Shown: positions 52,538 through 61,531 of the stretch, piece by piece
Layout: each line of letters opens with the position of its first letter
Position numbering within the stretch: the stretch's first letter is position 1
Origin: Silicimonas algicola
GTDB lineage: Bacteria; Pseudomonadota; Alphaproteobacteria; Rhodobacterales; Rhodobacteraceae
Assembly: GCF_003148765.1 (NCBI RefSeq)
Contig: NZ_QGGV01000011.1
Coordinates: forward strand, 87,610 to 151,609
DNA length: 64,000 nucleotides
Direction of reading: 5' to 3'
Program-made: the position numbers and the translations under genes
Notes under the pieces: model-generated
The model's database searches: none
The model's input: only the letters and a program-made list of their open reading frames with translations
What the model was told of the DNA's origin: nothing

Positions 52538-52545
52538 CGGCGGTC

Positions 52546-53424
52546 CTACTTGCGGTCGAGAGCGGTCAGGACCGTATCGACTACATGATCGGCGTTCTTC
52601 GCAACCAGAACGCCCGCCGATTTCAGTCGCGAGATCTTGTGTTCCGCCGACAGGGCCCCGAGCACGGAAAGCGTGCCCGCGTGTCCCATGCGGCGGCCTT
52701 CGGGCGCATGACGACCGACGACCAGCGCGATCACGGGCTTGCCGTAGTCGGTGCCGCAAAGGTACTCCGCCGCCTTCTCCTCTTCGCGCCCGCCGATCTC
52801 GCCGATCAGAACGACGGCTTCGGTCTCGGGATCATCGCGGAAGAGCTTCAGGCACTCCACGAAGCCGACGCCGTGCAGGGCATCGCCGCCCACGCCCACC
52901 GTCGTCGACTGGCCCAACCTCGCCGCGGAACACCGCGCCAGGATCTCGGAGGTCAGCGAGGCAGAGCGCGAGACGATGCCGACCCCGCCGGCGGTCGCAT
53001 CCTTGGTGGGCATCACGCCGATCTTGCACTGGCCGGGGGTCAGGATGCCCTGGCTGTTCGGGCCGATCAGCACGGTCTTCGAACCCTGAAGGGCGCGCTT
53101 CACCCGGCCCATGTCATGCTGGGGCACGCGTTCGGTGACGCAGACGATCGTGCCGATCCCTGCCTCGATCGCCTCGATGATGGCATCGGCCGCCTTGGGC
53201 GCGGGTACGATCACGAGCGAGGCATTGGCTCCCGTCTCGCGCACGGCGTCCTTCACCGTGTCGTAGATCGGCAGGCCCAGGTGCCGGGTGGCACCCCGGC
53301 CCGGTCGGACGCCGGCAACGACGTTCGTGCCGTAGCGCATGGTCTGATCGGCGTAGAAGGTGCCGGCCCGGCCGGTCATCCCCTGGATCAGGACCTTGGT
53401 GTCGGCGTTCACGAGAATGGCCAT
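52546..53424 (-). CDS. Succinyl-CoA-synthetase-like alpha subunit (SucD/MtkB family)
   Basis: 292 residues. The CoA-binding fold begins at [34 protein letters not shown], and the phosphohistidine is in RRMGHAGTL. Compared with housekeeping SucD, SRSGTLTYE reads SRSASLTSE and the end of the His loop is altered. The pair with the beta gene is coupled (one shared base). The substrate may be malate, as in the serine cycle, or another dicarboxylate. Confidence 0.85.
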   Translation of the reverse strand: MAILVNADTKVLIQGMTGRAGTFYADQTMRYGTNVVAGVRPGRGATRHLGLPIYDTVKDAVRETGANASLVIVPAPKAADAIIEAIEAGIGTIVCVTERVPQHDMGRVKRALQGSKTVLIGPNSQGILTPGQCKIGVMPTKDATAGGVGIVSRSASLTSEILARCSAARLGQSTTVGVGGDALHGVGFVECLKLFRDDPETEAVVLIGEIGGREEEKAAEYLCGTDYGKPVIALVVGRHAPEGRRMGHAGTLSVLGALSAEHKISRLKSAGVLVAKNADHVVDTVLTALDRK

Positions 53425-54599
53425 CAGCGCGCTCCTTGCGCCAGAGCGACCGCGCGTTTTACCGCTCCCGTCATGTCGCTCACGACTTCGGCGGGGACCT
53501 TGCGGTCCTTGAGGATGCGCAGGCCCCAGTCGGCGTTGGTTCCTGCCAGCCGCGCCACGCAGGGCAGCTTGCGCTCGGCCCGGCTGTAGGCGAAGGCCAC
53601 GCCCTCGGCCACCGTGTCGCAGACTGTCATGCCGCCGCCATGGACGTTCAGGAGGATCACTTTCACCTTCGGGTCCTTCAGCAGAAGCTCGACTCCCTTG
53701 GCGATGTCGAAGCTGGTCGCGGTGGTGCGTATGTCCATGAAGTTGGCCGCTTTTCCCCCCGCGTCGGCGATCATGTCGTTGGTGGCGAGGCCAAGCCCCG
53801 CGCCGTTCACCACGACGCCCATGTCGCCGTCCAACTTCACGAAGTTGATGTTGCTCTTCGCGGCCTCGGCCTCGACCCCCGGGATGGCCTGTTCGGCCAG
53901 CATCGTCTCGAACTCGGGGTGACGGAAAGCGGCGGAGGCGTCGAGCGTGATCTTGGCGTCGATAGCGACCCAGTCGCCCTCGGCGGTTTTCGCGAAGGGG
54001 TTGATCTCGAGAAGAGTCATGTCGTTGTCGAGAAAGGCGCGCCGTGCGGCCAGGATGGGGTCCGCCGCAGCCTCGTCGACACCAAGGTCCGAGAGGAAGG
54101 CGGTAAGGGCGACGCGATCCTCATCGGGAATGACGAGGGTATGTACGGTGTCCGAATCCATTCGCGCTTTCTGCTCGAACTCGACGCCGCCGTCCGAGGA
54201 GGCGAGAAGCATCGGTGCGCCGCTGTCGAGGTCGAGAGCGAAGGCCACGAAATACTGCGCTTTCAGGTCGAGAGCGGCCTCGACGTACACGCTGGCGACC
54301 GTCTCGCCCTCAGGCCCGGTCTGCTGGGTGACGAGGTTGCGTCCCAGCATCCGCGCCGCTTCGTCACGGACGGACGATGGGGTCGCGGCGAAGCGCACGC
54401 CGCCTGCAAGCCCGCGGCCGCCGGCGGCGATCTGGGCCTTTACCGCGTATTTCTTGGAGGCAATTCCGGGGTACGAGCCTGACAGGATGCCGGCACAGGC
54501 GGCCTCGGCCTCGTCAGCGGTACGCGCGATCCGGCCCGACGGCACCTTCAAGCCGTATTGGTGCAGCAATTCCTTGGACTTGTATTCAGAAAGCAGCAT
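53424..54599 (-). CDS. Succinyl-CoA-synthetase-like beta subunit (SucC/MtkA family)
   Basis: 391 residues. The ATP-grasp start is LLSEYKSKELLHQYGLKVPSG, with AVKAQIAAGGRGLAGGV and LEINPFAKT. NGAGLGLATNDMI is present, but the usual substrate loop GGGA after ANF-D reads RTTA (ANFMDIRTTATSFDIAKG), and NIFGGI reads NVHGGG. These changes lie where the acid binds, so substrate may differ from succinate. GGAGG precedes the ATG by 8 bases. Confidence 0.85.
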   Translation of the reverse strand: MLLSEYKSKELLHQYGLKVPSGRIARTADEAEAACAGILSGSYPGIASKKYAVKAQIAAGGRGLAGGVRFAATPSSVRDEAARMLGRNLVTQQTGPEGETVASVYVEAALDLKAQYFVAFALDLDSGAPMLLASSDGGVEFEQKARMDSDTVHTLVIPDEDRVALTAFLSDLGVDEAAADPILAARRAFLDNDMTLLEINPFAKTAEGDWVAIDAKITLDASAAFRHPEFETMLAEQAIPGVEAEAAKSNINFVKLDGDMGVVVNGAGLGLATNDMIADAGGKAANFMDIRTTATSFDIAKGVELLLKDPKVKVILLNVHGGGMTVCDTVAEGVAFAYSRAERKLPCVARLAGTNADWGLRILKDRKVPAEVVSDMTGAVKRAVALAQGAR

Positions 54600-54638
54600 G
54601 TCGCGGCCTCCCCTCCGTGTTCACGCGTACGTGGTGTG

Positions 54639-54648
54639 TGGTATACCA
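54639..54648. promoter_or_regulatory. Perfect palindrome TGGTATACCA in the mtk-like/lysR gap
   Basis: Ten-base palindrome 40 bases before the beta-subunit start and 69 bases before lysR. Its form (TNGTATACNA) is that of GntR FCD-family operators rather than the T-N11-A of LysR. It may place the operon under a GntR regulator. Confidence 0.5.
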
Positions 54649-54716
54649 GCGGGATCAGACCTGTCAACTTGTGTGCGCCCGTTCCGCTGTGCGAGATGGG
54701 GAGCAAAGGAGCCGCG

Positions 54717-55601
54717 ATGTTGGATCTCAGAGACCTCGAATGTCTGGTGGCGCTGACGCGTCAGAGGCACTTCGCCAAGGCGGCCGAGACCTGCGGTATG
54801 TCGCAGCCCGCGTTTTCGATGCGGATCCGCAACCTCGAGGAGCGTCTCGACACCCAGATCGTCAAGCGCGGCAACCGCTTCCAGGGGCTGACGGCCGAGG
54901 GCCAGACCATCGTGAACCATGCGCTCGGCATTCTCGACCAGGTGCGCACGCTGGAAGAAGAGGTTCGCGCCGCGAAAGGCGAGGTCGTGGGGCGGCTGGT
55001 CCTTGCCGCCATTCCCACGGCGACCGCCTTTGCCGCCCATGTCGCGCATCGTCTGCGCGAAGGGAATCCCGGCATCCGCACGCGCATCGAGTCGACGACG
55101 TCTCTCGCCATCCAGCAAGGGATCGAGGACGGCCGCTTCGACGCAGGCCTGACCTACGCCGATGCCGCGTCGGCCGATTTTCTGAGGATCGACGAGTTGT
55201 ACCGCGAGAAGTACGTCCTTCTCGTCCCCGACAGCCTCAATCCCGGCAAATCCGCCAGCATGACTTGGGCCAAAGCGGCCGAGTTGCCGCTGATCCTTCT
55301 CGAACCCGAGATGCAGAACCGCCGCATCCTCGACCGGATCTTCGAGGAAGCCGGCGTCGAACCGGACGTGGTGGCCGAGACGAACGGTTTCATGGCTGCC
55401 GTCGTCATGGCCATGCAGGGAATGGGCGCTACAGTTCTACCCCAGGTGCTGGTCGAGGCGCTTGGCACGTTCGACCGCGCCGCGCTCGTGTCCCTGACCG
55501 ATCCGGCAGTCGAGCGCGCCGTTTGCCTCGTGACCCCCAGGCGGGGTCAGGGCATCCCGGTGGTCGAGGCGCTGAGGCGCACCGTTCTGCCGGGACGATA
55601 A
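54717..55601 (+). CDS. LysR-family transcriptional regulator
   Basis: 294 residues. The HTH is in LDLRDLECLVALTRQRHFAKAAETCGMSQPAFSMRIRNLEERL, and the effector domain starts near LVLAAIPTATAFAAHV. It is divergent from the SCS-like pair and 83 bases upstream of the formate dehydrogenase operon on the same strand. It is likely a formate- or C1-responsive activator, comparable in position to FdsR. The ATG at 54717 follows AAAGGAG. Confidence 0.9.
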   Translation: MLDLRDLECLVALTRQRHFAKAAETCGMSQPAFSMRIRNLEERLDTQIVKRGNRFQGLTAEGQTIVNHALGILDQVRTLEEEVRAAKGEVVGRLVLAAIPTATAFAAHVAHRLREGNPGIRTRIESTTSLAIQQGIEDGRFDAGLTYADAASADFLRIDELYREKYVLLVPDSLNPGKSASMTWAKAAELPLILLEPEMQNRRILDRIFEEAGVEPDVVAETNGFMAAVVMAMQGMGATVLPQVLVEALGTFDRAALVSLTDPAVERAVCLVTPRRGQGIPVVEALRRTVLPGR

Positions 55602-55684
55602 CGCCCACTTATCGGGCCTTAGCGTAATCGCATTTGACCATATGAATTCCTGAAGGCACTTTGACCGTTCAAAAGGAGAACCGC

Positions 55685-57433
55685 ATGGCGCCGCTCGACG
55701 ATCAGAAAGGTGTTTGGAAGCAGAAAGGCACGGGGCGCAGCCGCCGTACCCCCAAGGGACGGCAGGCCGATGACGCCGCGCTGAACGAGGTTCGGGCACT
55801 TCTGGGCGACCGCCCGCGGCGGCGCGATCTGCTCATCGAATTCCTCCACCTGATCCAGGACGAATACGGCCAGTTGTCGGCCCGCCATGTCGTGGCCCTG
55901 GCCGAAGAGATGCGCCTCCCGCAGGCTGAAATCTATGAGGTCGCGACCTTCTACGCCCACTTCGACGTGGTCCGCGAAGGCGAGGCTTCGCCGCCGGCGC
56001 TGACAATCCGCGTGTGCGATTCGCTGTCCTGCGAACTGGCCGGCGCGCAGGCGCTGAAGAAGGCGCTGGAAGACGGGCTCGACCCGGCCGAGGTGCGTGT
56101 CCTGCGCGCGCCCTGCATGGGACGCTGCGACACCGCGCCGGTCCTCGAACTTGGCCATCATCACATCGACCACGCGACGCCCGAGAAGGTGCGCGAGGCC
56201 ATCGCGCACGGCCATACCCACGCCGACATGCCGGATTATGAGACGCTGGAAACCTACCGCGGGGCAGGGGGTTACAAGACACTCCTCGACCTGCGCGAGG
56301 TCGGCCACTGGGAGAAGGTCCAGGAGACCATCCTCGCCTCCGGCCTTCGCGGTCTTGGCGGGGCGGGCTTTCCCTCGGGCAAGAAGTGGGGCTTCGTTCG
56401 CGCCAATCCGGGACCGCGCTACCTCGCCGTGAACGGCGACGAGGGCGAGCCGGGGACCTTCAAGGACCGCTACTTCCTCGAGCGGACGCCGCACCTGTTC
56501 CTGGAAGGGATGCTGATCGCCGCATGGGCCGTGGAGGCCGAGCGCGCCTTCATCTACATGCGCGACGAATATCCTGCCGTGCTGGAAATCCTTCGCCGCG
56601 AAATCGCGGCGCTGGAGGATGCAGGCATCGCCAGGAAAGGCTTCATCGACCTCCGCAGGGGCGCGGGCGCCTATATCTGCGGCGAGGAATCGGCGATGAT
56701 CGAGTCGATCGAGGGCAAGCGCGGCCTGCCGCGCCACCGCCCGCCCTTCGTGGCGCAGGTCGGCATCTTCGGCCGTCCGACGCTCGTCCACAACGTCGAG
56801 ACGCTTCACTGGGTCGCCAAGATTTGCCGCGAGGGTCCCGAGTGCCTGAGCGCCACGGAAAAAAACGGCCGCAAGGGGCTGCGGAGTTATTCGGTCTCGG
56901 GCCGCGTGAAGAACCCTGGCGTGCATCTGCTTCCTGCGGGCTCGACCATCACCGACATCATCGAGGCTTCGGGCGGAATGCTCGACGGCCACAGCTTCAA
57001 GGCCTACCAGCCGGGCGGTCCGTCCTCGGGTCTGCTGCCGGCCCACATGAACGACATCCCGCTCGACTTCGACACGCTTCAGCCCCACGGATCGTTCATC
57101 GGGTCCGCCGCCGTCGTCGTCCTGTCGGACCGCGACAGCGCCAAGGCCGCCGCGCTCAACATGCTTCGCTTCTTCGAGGATGAAAGCTGCGGCCAGTGCA
57201 CCCCCTGCCGCGTCGGCTGCGAGAAGGCGGTCAAGCTGATGGAGAAGGAGGTCTGGGACGTCGACCTTCTCGAGGACCTCTGCACCGTTTTGGCCGATGC
57301 CTCGATCTGCGGTCTGGGACAGGCCGCGCCTAACCCGATCCGCCTGACCATCAAGCACTTCATGGACGAGTCCGAGTACGTGCCGCCCGAAGACGGCTAC
57401 GACACGACGGGCTCTCTCGAGAACAGGAACTGA
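55685..57433 (+). CDS. NAD-dependent formate dehydrogenase beta subunit, NuoE-NuoF fusion
   Basis: 582 residues. The first 160 form a NuoE-like [2Fe-2S] thioredoxin fold (CDSLSC and APCMGRC). The rest is NuoF-like: GLGGAGFPSGKKW (NADH/FMN), GAYICGEESAMIESIEGK, and the [4Fe-4S] ligands in ESCGQCTPCRVGC and SICGLG. This fusion matches the Fdh1B subunit of Methylorubrum formate dehydrogenase 1. It passes electrons from the alpha subunit to NAD+. ATG at 55685 follows AAGGAG by 6 bases. alpha follows after 4 bases. Confidence 0.93.
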   Translation: MAPLDDQKGVWKQKGTGRSRRTPKGRQADDAALNEVRALLGDRPRRRDLLIEFLHLIQDEYGQLSARHVVALAEEMRLPQAEIYEVATFYAHFDVVREGEASPPALTIRVCDSLSCELAGAQALKKALEDGLDPAEVRVLRAPCMGRCDTAPVLELGHHHIDHATPEKVREAIAHGHTHADMPDYETLETYRGAGGYKTLLDLREVGHWEKVQETILASGLRGLGGAGFPSGKKWGFVRANPGPRYLAVNGDEGEPGTFKDRYFLERTPHLFLEGMLIAAWAVEAERAFIYMRDEYPAVLEILRREIAALEDAGIARKGFIDLRRGAGAYICGEESAMIESIEGKRGLPRHRPPFVAQVGIFGRPTLVHNVETLHWVAKICREGPECLSATEKNGRKGLRSYSVSGRVKNPGVHLLPAGSTITDIIEASGGMLDGHSFKAYQPGGPSSGLLPAHMNDIPLDFDTLQPHGSFIGSAAVVVLSDRDSAKAAALNMLRFFEDESCGQCTPCRVGCEKAVKLMEKEVWDVDLLEDLCTVLADASICGLGQAAPNPIRLTIKHFMDESEYVPPEDGYDTTGSLENRN

Positions 57434-57437
57434 CGCC

Positions 57438-60227
57438 ATGCCGGATGGAACACAAATCCAACAGGTCACCTTCACGCTCGACGGGCGCGAGGTCACCGTT
57501 CCCGAGGGCACTACCATATGGGAGGCCGCCTTCGGGCAGGGTCTTCGGATCCCCCACCTCTGCCACAAGCCGGCACCGGGCTATCGCCCCGACGGCAACT
57601 GCCGCGCCTGCATGGTCGAGGTCGAGGGCGAGCGTGTCCTCGTCGCCTCGTGCATCCGGCCCGCCGCCGACGGCATGGTGGTGAAGTCCGCCACGGAACG
57701 CGCTGAGAAGGCGCGCAAACTCGTCACCGAGCTTCTGGTCGCCGACCAGCCCAAGCGCGACGTCGCGCATGACAAGTCCTCGCACTTCTGGGACATGGCG
57801 GACCTGAACGGTGTCACCGAAAGCCGCTTCCCCCCGATGGAAGAGGTCCGCGTCCCGCTTCTCGACGCCAGCCACGTCGCCATGCGCGTCAACCTCGACG
57901 CCTGCATCCAGTGCAATCTCTGCGTCCGCGCCTGTCGCGACGTGCAGGTCAACGACGTGATCGGCATGGCCTATCGCGGGCACGATTCGAAGATCGTCTT
58001 CGACCAGGACGACCCCATGGGCGCCTCGACCTGCGTCGCCTGCGGTGAATGCGTCCAGGCCTGTCCGACGGGCGCACTGATGCCCGCGACCGTGGTGGAC
58101 GATGCCCAGGTTGGCGACAGTGCCGACTTCGACAGCGAGGTGGATTCCGTCTGCCCCTATTGTGGCGTCGGCTGCCAGATCTCTTTCAAGGTCAAGGACG
58201 GCAAGATCAAGTACGTCGAGGGTATCGATGGCCCGGCGAACGAGAACCGGCTGTGCGTCAAGGGCCGCTTCGGCTTCGACTATATCCAGCACCCGCATCG
58301 CCTGAAGAAACCCCTGATCCGGCGCGAGGACGCGCCCGAGAAGGGGCTGAACGTCGATCCGGCGAACATCCTGACCCACTTCCGCGAGGCGACCTGGGAC
58401 GAGGCGCTGGACGCCGCGGCGAACGGCCTTGCGAAGCTGCGTGAGGATACCGGACGCCGGGTGGCGGGCTTCGGTTCGGCAAAGTGTTCGAACGAAGAGG
58501 CCTATCTCTTCCAGAAGCTGATCCGGCAGGGGTTCGGCCACAACAACGTCGACCACTGCACCCGTCTCTGCCACGCCTCGTCTGTGGCGGCATTGATGGA
58601 GAACGTCGGCAGCGCAGCGGTGACGGCGACCTTCAACGAGATCGAGAATGCGGACGTGGCCATCGCCATCGGCTGCAACCCGACCGAGAACCACCCGGTC
58701 GCGGCGACCTACTTCAAGCAGTTCGCCAAGCGCGGCGGCAAGCTGATCGTGATGGATCCGCGCGCCAACGGGCTGAAGCGCTATGCCTCGCACATGCTCC
58801 AGTTCAAGCCGGGCGCCGATGTCTCGATGCTGAACGCGATAATGCACGTCATCGTCGAGGAAGGGCTCTACGACGAGCAGTACATCCAGGGCTACACCGA
58901 GAACTGGGAGGCGATGAAGGAGCATCTGAAGGGCTTCTCGCCCGAGAAGATGTCCGCGATCTGCGGCATCGACGCCGAAGTCCTTCGCGACGTGGCCCGC
59001 ACCTTCGCGGGCGCCAAGGCGGGGATGATCTTCTGGGGCATGGGCATCTCGCAGCACATCCACGGCACCGACAACTCGCGCTGCCTCATCAGCCTCGCGC
59101 TGATGACGGGGCAGGTCGGGCGTCCGGGCACGGGCCTCCATCCGCTCCGTGGCCAGAACAACGTCCAGGGCGCGTCGGATGCGGGCCTCATTCCGATGTT
59201 CCTGCCGGACTATCAGCCGGTGACGGACGACGGCGTGCGCTCGGCCTTCACCGATGTCTGGAAGTCCAGCGACTTCTCGTCCGAGAAGGGTCTGACCGTG
59301 GTCGAGATCATGGACGCGATCCATGCCGGCGACATTCGGGGCATGTATATCCTGGGCGAGAACCCGGCGATGTCCGACCCCGACGCAAGCCACGCCCGCG
59401 ATGCTCTGGCGAAGCTCGAGCACCTCGTCGTCCAGGACATCTTCCTGACCGAGACGGCGAATTATGCAGACGTGATCCTGCCGTCCTCGGCCTGGTACGA
59501 GAAGACCGGGACCGTCACCAACACAAACCGGCAGGTCCAGATGGGCCGTCCGGTGATGCCGCCGCCGGGCGAGGCGAAGGAAGACTGGTGGATCGAGGTC
59601 GAACTGGCCAAGCGGCTGGGCCTCGACTGGGACTATACGCATCCGCGCCAGGTCTTTGCCGAGATGAAGATCAACATGAAGTCGCTCGACAACATCACCT
59701 GGGAGCGTCTCGAAAGATCGGCGGTGACCTATCCGTCGCTTTCGCCCGAGGACCCGGGTCAGGCGATCGTCTTCGGCGACGGCTTCCCTCGTGCCGACGG
59801 TCGGGCGAAATTCACCCCGGCCAGCGTCATCCAGCCGGACGAGCTGCCGGACGCCGAATACCCGATGGTCCTCATCACCGGCCGCCAGCTCGAGCACTGG
59901 CACACGGGCTCGATGACGCGGCGCTCGAAGGTGCTGGATGCGATGGAGCCGGAGGCCAATTGTTCGATGCATCCGCGGACCTTGCGTGCGCTTGGCGTCG
60001 AGGCGGGCGACTACGTTCAACTCACCACGCGGCGCGGGACGGTTTCGGTCATGGCGAGGTCGGACCGCGCAATCGGCGAGGGTCAGGTCTTCCTGCCCTT
60101 CGCCTATGTCGAGGCGGCTGCGAACATTCTGACGAACCCCGCTCTCGATCCCTTCGGCAAGATCCCCGAGTTCAAGTTCTCGGCGGTTCGGGTCGAGAAG
60201 GCGAAAGACGCCGTCGCGGCCGAGTAA
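57438..60227 (+). CDS. NAD-dependent formate dehydrogenase alpha subunit (Mo/W, Fe-S)
   Basis: 929 residues. An N-terminal [2Fe-2S] domain (HLCHKPAPGYRPDGNCRACMVE) is followed by a two-cluster ferredoxin domain (CIQCNLCVRAC and CVACGECVQAC). A third [4Fe-4S] (CPYCGVGC) leads into the molybdopterin domain. C378 in DHCTRLCHASSV lies at the Mo/W-ligand position that is selenocysteine in E. coli FdhF. It oxidises formate to CO2, and the enzyme class can also reduce CO2. A terminator follows. Confidence 0.94.
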   Translation: MPDGTQIQQVTFTLDGREVTVPEGTTIWEAAFGQGLRIPHLCHKPAPGYRPDGNCRACMVEVEGERVLVASCIRPAADGMVVKSATERAEKARKLVTELLVADQPKRDVAHDKSSHFWDMADLNGVTESRFPPMEEVRVPLLDASHVAMRVNLDACIQCNLCVRACRDVQVNDVIGMAYRGHDSKIVFDQDDPMGASTCVACGECVQACPTGALMPATVVDDAQVGDSADFDSEVDSVCPYCGVGCQISFKVKDGKIKYVEGIDGPANENRLCVKGRFGFDYIQHPHRLKKPLIRREDAPEKGLNVDPANILTHFREATWDEALDAAANGLAKLREDTGRRVAGFGSAKCSNEEAYLFQKLIRQGFGHNNVDHCTRLCHASSVAALMENVGSAAVTATFNEIENADVAIAIGCNPTENHPVAATYFKQFAKRGGKLIVMDPRANGLKRYASHMLQFKPGADVSMLNAIMHVIVEEGLYDEQYIQGYTENWEAMKEHLKGFSPEKMSAICGIDAEVLRDVARTFAGAKAGMIFWGMGISQHIHGTDNSRCLISLALMTGQVGRPGTGLHPLRGQNNVQGASDAGLIPMFLPDYQPVTDDGVRSAFTDVWKSSDFSSEKGLTVVEIMDAIHAGDIRGMYILGENPAMSDPDASHARDALAKLEHLVVQDIFLTETANYADVILPSSAWYEKTGTVTNTNRQVQMGRPVMPPPGEAKEDWWIEVELAKRLGLDWDYTHPRQVFAEMKINMKSLDNITWERLERSAVTYPSLSPEDPGQAIVFGDGFPRADGRAKFTPASVIQPDELPDAEYPMVLITGRQLEHWHTGSMTRRSKVLDAMEPEANCSMHPRTLRALGVEAGDYVQLTTRRGTVSVMARSDRAIGEGQVFLPFAYVEAAANILTNPALDPFGKIPEFKFSAVRVEKAKDAVAAE

Positions 60228-60245
60228 CCTCGGGCGACAGATGTG

Positions 60246-60276
60246 AAAAGGGCCGGCTCTCATGGCCGGCCCTTTT
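60246..60276 (+). terminator. Strong terminator after formate dehydrogenase
   Basis: Perfect 12-base arms AAAAGGGCCGGC and GCCGGCCCTTTT with a 7-base loop, 19 bases past the alpha-subunit stop. The symmetric A/T ends let it act on both strands. Confidence 0.9.
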
Positions 60277-60481
60277 CGCTCGCACGGGGGAAGAAACGTT
60301 GTACGCCTCTTCATCGGCGAACAATAAGGCAGGAATTTGCCCTATCGTTGCTGACTTAGTGACAATTGCCTTTTCCGGGCCTGAATGAACGGCTCGAGGC
60401 ATGCGCTGCAGCGCGGCGGGCAGTTGGGGCTATCGCCTGTGCATGGACCGCGCTAGGACAGGCCGAAACAGGGAGGCATAC

Positions 60482-61531
60482 ATGCGTATACTGATCCTCG
60501 GGGCGTCCTACGGTTCGCTCCTGTCGACGAAGCTTCTGATGGCCGGGCACGATGTGACGCTCGTCTGCATGCCCGCCGAGGCGGAACTCATCAACGCCAC
60601 CGGCACGACGGTGCGCATGACGTTGCGGGGCGAGGACGAACCGCGACTTCTCAGGTCGGGCGACTTTCCCGGCACTCTGGACGCGGTGACGCCGGGGGAT
60701 GCGGATCCCGCCGCCTATGACCTCGTCGCGATGGCGATGCAGGAACCGCAGTACAGCGCGCCCGAAATCCGCGATCTCTTGAAGCGGATCGGCGAGGCCC
60801 GCGTTCCCTGCATGTCGATCATGAACATGCCGCCGCTCTCCTACCTCCGCCGGATCCCTGTCATCGATGGCGACAGCCTGACGGACTGCTTCGCCGACGC
60901 CTCGGTCTGGGATGCAATCGAGCCGTCGCTGATGACGCTCTGCTCGCCCGATCCGCAGGCCTTCCGCCCGCCGGAAGAGGGGCTGAACTTCCTCCACGTC
61001 GGGCTGCCGACCAACTTCAAGGCCGCCGCCTTCGACGATCCGGCGCATACCGCCATCCTCAAGACGCTTGAAGCCGACATCGCGGCGGTGACGCTCGACG
61101 GCAAGGACGTGCCGGTGAAGCTGCGCGTCCACGACAGCCCCTTCGTGCCCTTCGCCAAGTGGTCGATGCTGCTGACAGGCAACTACCGCTGCATAGAGGC
61201 CGATGGCATCCGGCCGATCCGGGAGGCTGTGCATTCGGACATCGACGCCTCGCGCGAGGTCTATGAGTGGGTCGACGCGCTGGTTCGCAAGTTGGGGGCG
61301 GGGAATGAGGACGCGGTGCCCTTCGAGAAGTATGCCAACGCGGCGAGGTCGCTTCTGAAGCCGTCTTCGGCGGCGCGCGCCATCGATGCGGGCGCGCCCG
61401 CCATCGAGAGGGTGGACCGGCTGGTGCAGACGCTTGGCCGCGCGCAGGGGATGCAGTCCGACACGGTGGACCAGACGGTGAAAGTCGTGGATGCCCGGCT
61501 TCAGGAGAACCGGGCGAAGGCGAAGACCTAG
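60482..61531 (+). CDS. Ketopantoate-reductase-like (PanE/ApbA N-terminal) protein
   Basis: 349 residues. The N-terminus MRILILGASYGSLLSTKLLMAGHDVTLV is a Rossmann motif of the ApbA/PanE type. The usual GNK-substrate motif cannot be placed with confidence, and the protein is about 50 residues longer than PanE. GGAGG lies 5 bases before the ATG at 60482. It ends convergently with ppc, overlapping by four bases. It is probably an NAD(P) dehydrogenase or reductase of a small hydroxy/keto acid linked to C1 metabolism; function unproven. Confidence 0.7.
   Translation: MRILILGASYGSLLSTKLLMAGHDVTLVCMPAEAELINATGTTVRMTLRGEDEPRLLRSGDFPGTLDAVTPGDADPAAYDLVAMAMQEPQYSAPEIRDLLKRIGEARVPCMSIMNMPPLSYLRRIPVIDGDSLTDCFADASVWDAIEPSLMTLCSPDPQAFRPPEEGLNFLHVGLPTNFKAAAFDDPAHTAILKTLEADIAAVTLDGKDVPVKLRVHDSPFVPFAKWSMLLTGNYRCIEADGIRPIREAVHSDIDASREVYEWVDALVRKLGAGNEDAVPFEKYANAARSLLKPSSAARAIDAGAPAIERVDRLVQTLGRAQGMQSDTVDQTVKVVDARLQENRAKAKT

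Noticed and set aside
55602..55684. A LysR T-N11-A operator before the formate dehydrogenase operon
   Set aside because: The gap has AT-rich sequence (CATTTGACCATATGAATT) but no convincing symmetric T-N11-A repeat; not listed as a feature.
57360..60314. A 984-codon open frame antisense to the formate dehydrogenase alpha gene
   Set aside because: It mirrors the real gene across its full length, is rich in Arg/His/Asp as expected for a GC-rich shadow, and shows no domain; the plus strand encodes a complete Fe-S/Mo enzyme.
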